Both the position numbers and the translations under genes were made by a program. From contig CM048854.1 in assembly GCA_026545225.1 (NCBI GenBank), forward strand, positions 26,208,730 through 26,272,729: 64,000 nt of DNA, in the 5' to 3' direction. Of the stretch, positions 57,952-64,000 are shown piece after piece. Under the pieces are notes generated by a model. It searched no databases, was not told where the DNA came from, and was given only the letters and a program-made list of their open reading frames with translations. Origin of the DNA: Cornus controversa (Eukaryota > Streptophyta > Magnoliopsida > Cornales > Cornaceae). The stretch's first letter is position 1, and each line of letters starts with the position of its first letter.

Positions 57952-60222
57952 ATTCTACAGACACTAAGAGATCATCAATTGTATGAAAAATTTGCAAAGT
58001 GTGATTTCTGGCAGAAATAGGTGAAGTTATTGGGTCACTTAGTATCTGAGAAGGGGATAGCGGTATATCCAAGTAAAGTGTCAGCAGTTTTGAAGTGGGG
58101 GCAGCCTACCTCATCCTCAGAGATTCATAGTTATCTTGGGATAGCTGATTATTATCGTAGGTTCATTCAAGACTTCTCCAAGATTGCTAGTCCACTCACC
58201 GATCTAACTAAAAATGATGTGTCTTTCGTTTGATAAGTTGAATAGCACGTTGACAACTACATCTATTCTAGTTACCCCTCAGAGCAGAATTGAGTACTTG
58301 GTATTTACCGATGCATCATTGCAGGGTTTGGGATGTGTGTTGATGCAGGAGGAGAGGTCAATATCATACGTTTCACAAAAGCTTAAGCCTCACGAGCTTA
58401 ATTACTCGTCTCATGATCTGGATTTGGCAGCTGTGGTTTTTGCCTTGAGAATTTGGAGGCATTATCTCTTGGGTGAGACCTTCAGATTGTTCAGCGACTA
58501 CAAGAGTTTGCAGTATCTATTCTCACAAAAGAAACTAAATATGAGGCAGCACAGGTGGTTGGAATTCATGAAAGATTATCATTTTTTCATACAGCACCAC
58601 CCAGGAAAAGCGAATGTAGTAGCTAATGCACTTAGTCACTGACCCTATGCTAGTCTTTCACCTCTATTTGAAGCAAAATGAAATAACTTGGGAAGCGTTG
58701 ATGATCTAGCTGATGCTTTTGTAGTGTGTGTAGTGGTTACACCTACTATCATTCAGAAGGTAATTATAGATCCGCTTACTGACCCGTAGTGTATAGAGAA
58801 AATGGCTAAGTTAAAATTTGGAAAGGTACCGTTCTAAACAGTGGGTATAGATCGAGGATTGAGGTACAAAGGGCGGTTAGTGGTTCCTCCTAAAGATGAA
58901 TTGAGGAGAGCAGTGATGAGTGAGGCTCATAGTTCTTAGTTTTTGATACACCCAGGAGGGGATAAAATGTACCAAGACATGAAACGACAGTTTTGGTGGG
59001 CAGGCATGAAGAAAGATATTGCTATATTTGTCTCTAAGTGTAGCACTTGTCAAATGATCAAGATTGACCACCAGAGACCGCCGAGATCTTTACAGCCACT
59101 ACCTATATCGGAGTGAAAATGGGAGAACATTTCTATGGACTTTATTGTGGGGCTTCCCACCTCCGAACGGAATCATGATGCTATTTGGGTTATAGGGGAC
59201 AGGACCAGCCAATTTCTTTCGAGTTTGCTCATATTACACCTCAGAGCAATACGCAAAGCTTTACGTTGTAGAGATAATGAAGCTTTATGGGGTGCCTTTG
59301 TCCATTATATCGGATAGAGATCCGAACTTTGTTTCAGGATTTTGGGAGAGCTTTCAACAGGCTATGGGTACAGCGTTGCATCTCAGTATAGCTTATCACC
59401 TTCAAATCGATGGTCAAACTAAAAAGGTTAATCAAATTTTGGAGGATATGTTGCGAGCATGTGTACTTAACTTTAAAAGTACTTGGGAGAGTTATTTTTC
59501 ACTTGTTTAGTTTACCTATAACAATAGTTATCAGAAGACTATTGGTATGGCACCATTTGAGGCTTTGTATGGCGCTCATATAGGTCGCCTGTATGCTAGT
59601 TGGAAGTTGGAGAGAATAGATTTTTAGGTCCTAAATTCATTAAGGACACCTTAGAGAAACTTGCTCTTATTAAAGACCGTATGCAGACTACCCAAAGTAG
59701 GCAGAAGAGTTATGTTGATCGAAGAACTGAGCCTTAAAGTTCAAGGTAGGGGATCAGGTTTTGCTTAAGGTCTCTCCCATGAAGGGAGTAATGCGGCTTG
59801 GTAAAAAGGGAGAAGTTGTCACCTCATTTTGTGGGTCCTTTCATGATTACTGACAGGATTGGGGCGGTAGCATATAGATTGGCGTTACCAGACACAATGC
59901 ACAGGGTGCACAATATCTTTCATGTATCTATGTTACAAAAATTCCTTAGGGATGAGGATAATTACCAGTACATTGAGGTTGGGGAGATTGAGTTACAGTC
60001 AGATGCAACATATGTGGAGCAACCTTACTGTATTCTTGACCATAGGAATTAGGTCCTTCGTTCCAAGACTATTCCTTTAGTACATGTCTAGTAGAGCCAC
60101 TACAATGAGGTGGAATCCACTTGAGAAAAGGAAGATGAAATGAAGGAAAAGTATCCAGAGTTTTTTTATTTTAGGTATGGGGTGAATTCCGAGGATGAAA
60201 TTTCTCTTTTTAGGGGGAAGAA
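57952..60222 (+). mobile_element. Gypsy pol region, reverse transcriptase end to chromodomain-like tail
   Basis: In order: RT connection (LLGHLVSEKGI, 58021-58200); RNase H ([40 protein letters not shown], 58300-58640); integrase zinc region (HPGGDKMYQDMKRQFWWAGM, CSTCQ, 58950-59060) and core (MDFIVGLPTS, SIISDRDPNFVSGFW, 59135-59400); and the post-integrase region (HFVGPFMITDRIGAVAYRLA, HNIFHVSML). A tail with TWE(K)EDEMKEKYPEFF lies near 60120-60160. A polypurine tract (60211-60222) abuts the 3' LTR. The upstream half of the element is missing; the LTR at 53986-57951 lies at its edge. The element is broken at several points. Chromovirus-type Gypsy by domain order. Confidence 0.85.
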
Positions 60223-60533
60223 TGTAATACCCTGTAATTTTGGGGTTATTTAATTTAAAATTTTTATTTATTTAAATTATTTATTTGTGAGTGTTTTAAA
60301 TGTTTTAGTTAAATTTTTTCAATGTTTATTCTTTATTGTTTAATGTAGATGTTTGATTATGTGATACTAAGTGTTGGTTGCATTTAATAAGTGTGTAATT
60401 TTTGTTGTAAATGCATTTTTATTTATAAGTAAAAATATGTGGGTGTTTTATTATTTTTTTGTTGAAACATATTAATGTATTTTTTTTTTAATTCTCTTCA
60501 TGTTGAGATAGGGGGAGTTTGAGTTGGATTATT

Positions 60534-60589
60534 GAGTTCGGGCTAGATTATTTCTACATGTTATATTATAATTGTTTAGGTGTTGGGCT

Positions 60590-60635
<46 letters not shown>

Positions 60636-60689
60636 CCCAACACCTAAACAATTATAATATAACATGTAGAAATAATCTAGCCCGAACTC
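60534..60689. repeat. Perfect 57-bp inverted repeat around a (TA)n core
   Basis: 60534-60590 and 60633-60689 are exact reverse complements with no mismatch. The 42-bp centre (60591-60632) is a TA tract. Related LTRs lack the right arm. DNA could form a cruciform and a transcript could form a long hairpin. Confidence 0.95.
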
Positions 60690-61019
60690 TCTTTTATTTC
60701 TTTTAAATTTTATTTCAATTTCTGAAAAGAAAAAAAAAAATAGGGTTTCTGTTGCTTTCACATACAAAGAATGAGAGAACAGTAGACGCAAGAGAGAATG
60801 AGAGATTTCTTGTGCGATTTCTTGTTCAGATCAAAAGGTAAGTTCTTACTCTACACTTCCCCTTTGTACTTATAAACATATTTTAATTTTTCTTTTGTTT
60901 GTTGATGATAGTATGTGTATACATATATATTTATACTTGTTATTGTATGAACATGGAAGGATTGGGATTTGTTTTGTTTGGATTACAAAGGAAAAATCGT
61001 GTGGATAGGGTGTGGAATT

Positions 61020-61061
61020 TTATGTGTGTGTGTGTGTGTGTGTGCATGTATAAGGTATAAG

Positions 61062-61105
<44 letters not shown>
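61020..61105. repeat. (GT)n, (TA)n, (GT)n compound microsatellite
   Basis: GT tracts at about 61024-61044 and 61079-61104 flank a TA tract at about 61063-61078. Confidence 0.9.
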
Positions 61106-61106
<1 letters not shown>

Positions 61107-62876
61107 TTCAGAATCATATATGAATATGAAATTTTGTGTTTTAATGAAATGTAATCCAATTATTATGTTCATTTGACTTCTACGAATAAGCCTTGATCTC
61201 TGGGGTGTAGTTGGTTGTAAAACTTAAAGGAATTTGGGGTTTTAAAGTAAGAACCCTAGAAATTTAGATTTGGAGCTTTTCAATTTGATAAGTTTTTGGT
61301 GAAGATTTCTATACTAGAATGTAATTGAGACTAAAAGAAGTTGAATGGTATAATTTTGGAGGGGGGTTGAGGTTATTTGGTGGCCGAAAAGGGGCTAGGA
61401 AGTCAACGGAACAAGGCTGTGCGCACTGCTTCAGTGGCTGGAACAATAACCGCTGAAGGAAAAAGAAGAAGATCAGTGCCCGTGAAACCCATGCGCACTG
61501 TCGACGCGTAGGGGTGTGTGGGTACTATTCTGGTGGCCGACGAGGACAGGAAAAATGATGGTCCGGTCCCTCTCGCCGAGCTTAACCTCTGGCCCAGTTT
61601 CGACCCAATTCGGTAATTAAAATATTTTTTATATTTTTTTAATGTTTTAAATGTAGAAAAATAAGAAAATATTTTTTTTAAATACCGAAAAATTGCAGAA
61701 TTTTTTCAAAAAATCAAATGAGACTTTTTAGGGCAGAATATGCATGGGACTATAGTTTCAAGATGTATTTAGTCACCCTAGTTGTAAATTTAGCACAAAA
61801 AGTAAGCTTTTAAGGTTGAAATTTTGTATTTCTTTTGCTTTGGAACTCATTTAAATAATACGGTTGAATATGTCGCTTTATTTGCTTTGAGTATTAACAT
61901 TGTATACAAGGTGAATGTTTGTTATAGTTGTTCTATATTTTTTTTATTATTGTGGACATAGGGAAAAGGACAGTGTTGTTTTGGATAGCTTTTATTTTAT
62001 CCTTGTGGATTGGTATATTTTTATTTTATATTATCACTCATGCTTTTAAGGATATGTTATGTTTTAAAGATTATGCAAGGGAAGGCATATTAGGATTTCC
62101 TAATACCTAATAACTTATTTGTAAATTATATGTGGAGGCGTATTAGAATTGCCAAATACCTAATAAGATATTCATAAAATACGGATGTGGGCATGTCAGG
62201 ATTGCCTAGTATTTAATAAGGAAATTACTTAGTATGTGTTCAGGCATGTTAGGATTGCCTATGATTTGAATTTAGGATACTTGCTCTACATTCATTGTGA
62301 TAACGGATGGATTGATACAATGTGTTGAGTTGTCTAGTTTTGGGACATGAGGTTAAATGAGAATATGATATATTTATATATTTGTTTATTTTATTTTCCT
62401 CATATAGAGGGTATGTTTATTAATACTTTGTTGGGTCGTAGTAGAGGGAACTTGATCGTGGGTCTAATCCACTTTGTTGATATTTCAGGTCCTAGACCGT
62501 TTCACCTCGAGATTAAAGTGTAGAGTTCGTAGAGTGTAACAGCCATCTTTTCTTACCAGACTTCAGTGTAAGGACTTAGTTTTTATTTATGTCTGAAATG
62601 TGAACTTTTTTGGGATGTTATTTTAGATTATTTAATCTTATCTATTTTTAGGATTAGGGGTCCTTGAGTTACAAGACTTCCAAGTTATATTGCTTGGACT
62701 CACAAATTTTTATTTAATATTGTTAATCATCTCAGTTAAATTTTCCTCTCGTAATTATTTTTTTTCTTTTGTCACTTGTATTCTGTACTTGTATGCTATC
62801 AGTCGTAGGTATTCCTTATGTCTTATGTGTGAGACTAACTAACTCATGCATGAAATTTTATAGAGTATTTCAGACG

Positions 62877-63147
62877 TAACCCTAGAGTTGGGTGAACCAT
62901 GTAAAATATTGTGTTATGCGTAGATTGTTTTGATTGTTATCTCCATATATGTTTTTGTGATTGTTGATGTGATGATATGTTTCCGTTGTGTCGAACAAAA
63001 GGGGATTAAATTCCCAACAGATCCTAAAACCATGTAATAATTTCTTCTTTTTGTATGAAGGCTTCATACTAGAATTTGATATATACGTGTGAGTATTTGT
63101 CTGTAGGCATAATGCAATACCTTTAAAGACAAACGTAAGTAAGTAAG
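62877..63147. other. Spacer with no recognised feature
   Basis: Follows the LTR. No primer site adjoins it, so it is probably older flanking DNA. Confidence 0.4.
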
Positions 63148-64000
63148 TTATCAGTGGTTAAATAGTTGCAAATTAAAAATACCACTTCGTAATAGGATGA
63201 ATTATTGTAAGATAGAACTATTGAAAAGAAAAAAGTTGTCAAACCTCAAGGACTTGCGTTATTAGATTGGTTGTGTTACTTAGATTCCAAGTTTAATTCT
63301 AATTCAATTGAGAAAGAGTGATTGGTTGATTGTGTTCTTAAATTAATTAAGAATGAATAAAGCTGAATGTAAATGAAATAAATTGAGATGATCAAGGGAG
63401 AGAAACCAAGAGAATTTGGCTTCACCACTAACTTCTCAATAATGGTCAATTACACTAAATAAATGAAATAAAATGAGATGATCAAGGGAGAGAAACCTAG
63501 GGAATTTGGCTTCACTACTAACTTCTCAACAATGGTCAATTGCACTAAAAAAATGAAATAAAATGAGATGATCAAGTGAGAGAAACCTAGAGAATTTGAC
63601 TTTACCACTAACCTCTCAACAATGGTCAATTGCACCAAATTAAATATGAGTTGTGCGACTACAAGCGCACAATAAAACTGTTAAGAAAATTCATTCAAAT
63701 TAATCTAAGCGTAACTTGTCTTTAGTTAGCATGGATTATTTACCTATCTACTTCTAGTATAACACATCTTCCCTTACCATGAATTATCAAAGCCCTAATT
63801 AAAATGTTCAGTAAGTTCCAATTGCATGAATTCTATTTTTATAATCATTTAAAATAAAGTTGGAATTGAGATCAATCAAACTGAAACTTTATCTAAGATA
63901 AGATTAAAATTCCATTATGATTGAATTTAAAGCATTAAAATCTCATACAAAATAGCACAACTATAGTAGTTTACTCTAATAATGCAATTCATACATAGAT
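63148..64000 (+). mobile_element. 1.5-kb-family LTR-like element, subfamily B (cut by window end)
   Basis: Follows 30604-31167 and 45991-46650 in order: TTAAAAATACCACTTCG, GGACTTGCG, GATTGGTTGATTGTGTTCTT and CATGAATTATCAAA. It is enlarged by a local tandem repeat. The right end lies outside the window. Confidence 0.6.
63379..63645 (+). repeat. 93-bp tandem repeat, three copies
   Basis: The unit begins near AAATGAAATAAAATGAGATG and includes the GGTCAATTGCACTAAA block. Starts lie about 93 bp apart, a multiple of three. The minus-strand open frame through it is therefore repetitive and not a gene. The other copies of this element have a single unit. Confidence 0.85.

Larger units (their letters stand above)
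60223..62876 (+). mobile_element. Gypsy 3' LTR, about 2.65 kb
   Basis: Starts TGTAATACCC directly after the polypurine tract and matches 9201 and 14156. The end is judged from similarity to the end of 14156-16140 (AACTCATGCATGAAA near 62838), so it is approximate. It includes four GGCATGTYAGGATTGCC words at 62083-62260, a perfect inverted repeat and a relatively GC-rich leader (61380-61600). Confidence 0.7.

Noticed and set aside
60534-60689. microRNA precursor
   Set aside because: Perfect arms, a pure TA loop and location in an LTR fit a recent inverted duplication better than a conserved miRNA gene. Small-RNA data would be needed.

Overview
This is a eudicot-type plant nuclear window. It is AT-rich, dominated by nested LTR retrotransposons, and carries only one recognisable host gene family. 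I could not determine the species.

Host content: a small tandem family of intronless secreted proteins of the plant invertase / pectin methylesterase inhibitor (PMEI) type. Copy 1 (24853-25326) is complete. Copy 2 (31669-32127) is complete except that a one-base insertion at its 3' end replaces the last residues. Copy 3 (43456-43671) keeps only the C-terminal half and is a pseudogene. Each copy sits in a longer duplicated segment (about 24343-30300, 31168-38163 and 43456-44807) with the same 3' flank and the same old Copia LTR fragment downstream. Copies 2 and 3 also share a Gypsy LTR insertion that copy 1 lacks, so they are sisters. Copy 1 was hit separately by an RTE-clade LINE.

Layout: 1-16140 is nested Ty3/Gypsy LTR material (tRNA-iMet primer sites, long LTRs, solo LTRs with clean 5-bp target duplications, one internally deleted element, one TRIM). 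16141-19340 is a Tat/Ogre-like Gypsy untranslated or LTR region with a minisatellite of about 2 kb. 19341-24342 is AT-rich spacer with a hAT-like remnant, a repeat cluster and a Copia solo LTR. 24343-44807 holds the PMEI segments, with a Gypsy/TRIM composite inside copy 2 and a truncated Copia element (gag, extra ORF, one LTR) between copies 2 and 3. 44808-64000 is nested Gypsy again: a minus-sense element with two 1.5-kb LTR-like insertions in its pol region, then a plus-sense pol and 3' LTR.

The most unusual theme is that the LTR families here each carry their own reiterated short word, unrelated in sequence between families but usually self-complementary (for example GGACCGGTCC, AGTCGACT, GAGTCTTCGACTC, ATACCTAATAAGGTAT). 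In Gypsy LTRs the word differs between related subfamilies at a comparable place. In the Copia family it lies upstream of the LTR TATA box and again upstream of an internal ORF. Other notable points are a perfect 57-bp inverted repeat around a TA tract (60534-60689), a composite insertion with two unrelated retrotransposon ends inside one 5-bp duplication (33289-35965), microhomology at the duplication breakpoints, and uneven identity between duplicated segments that suggests gene conversion or a later exchange.
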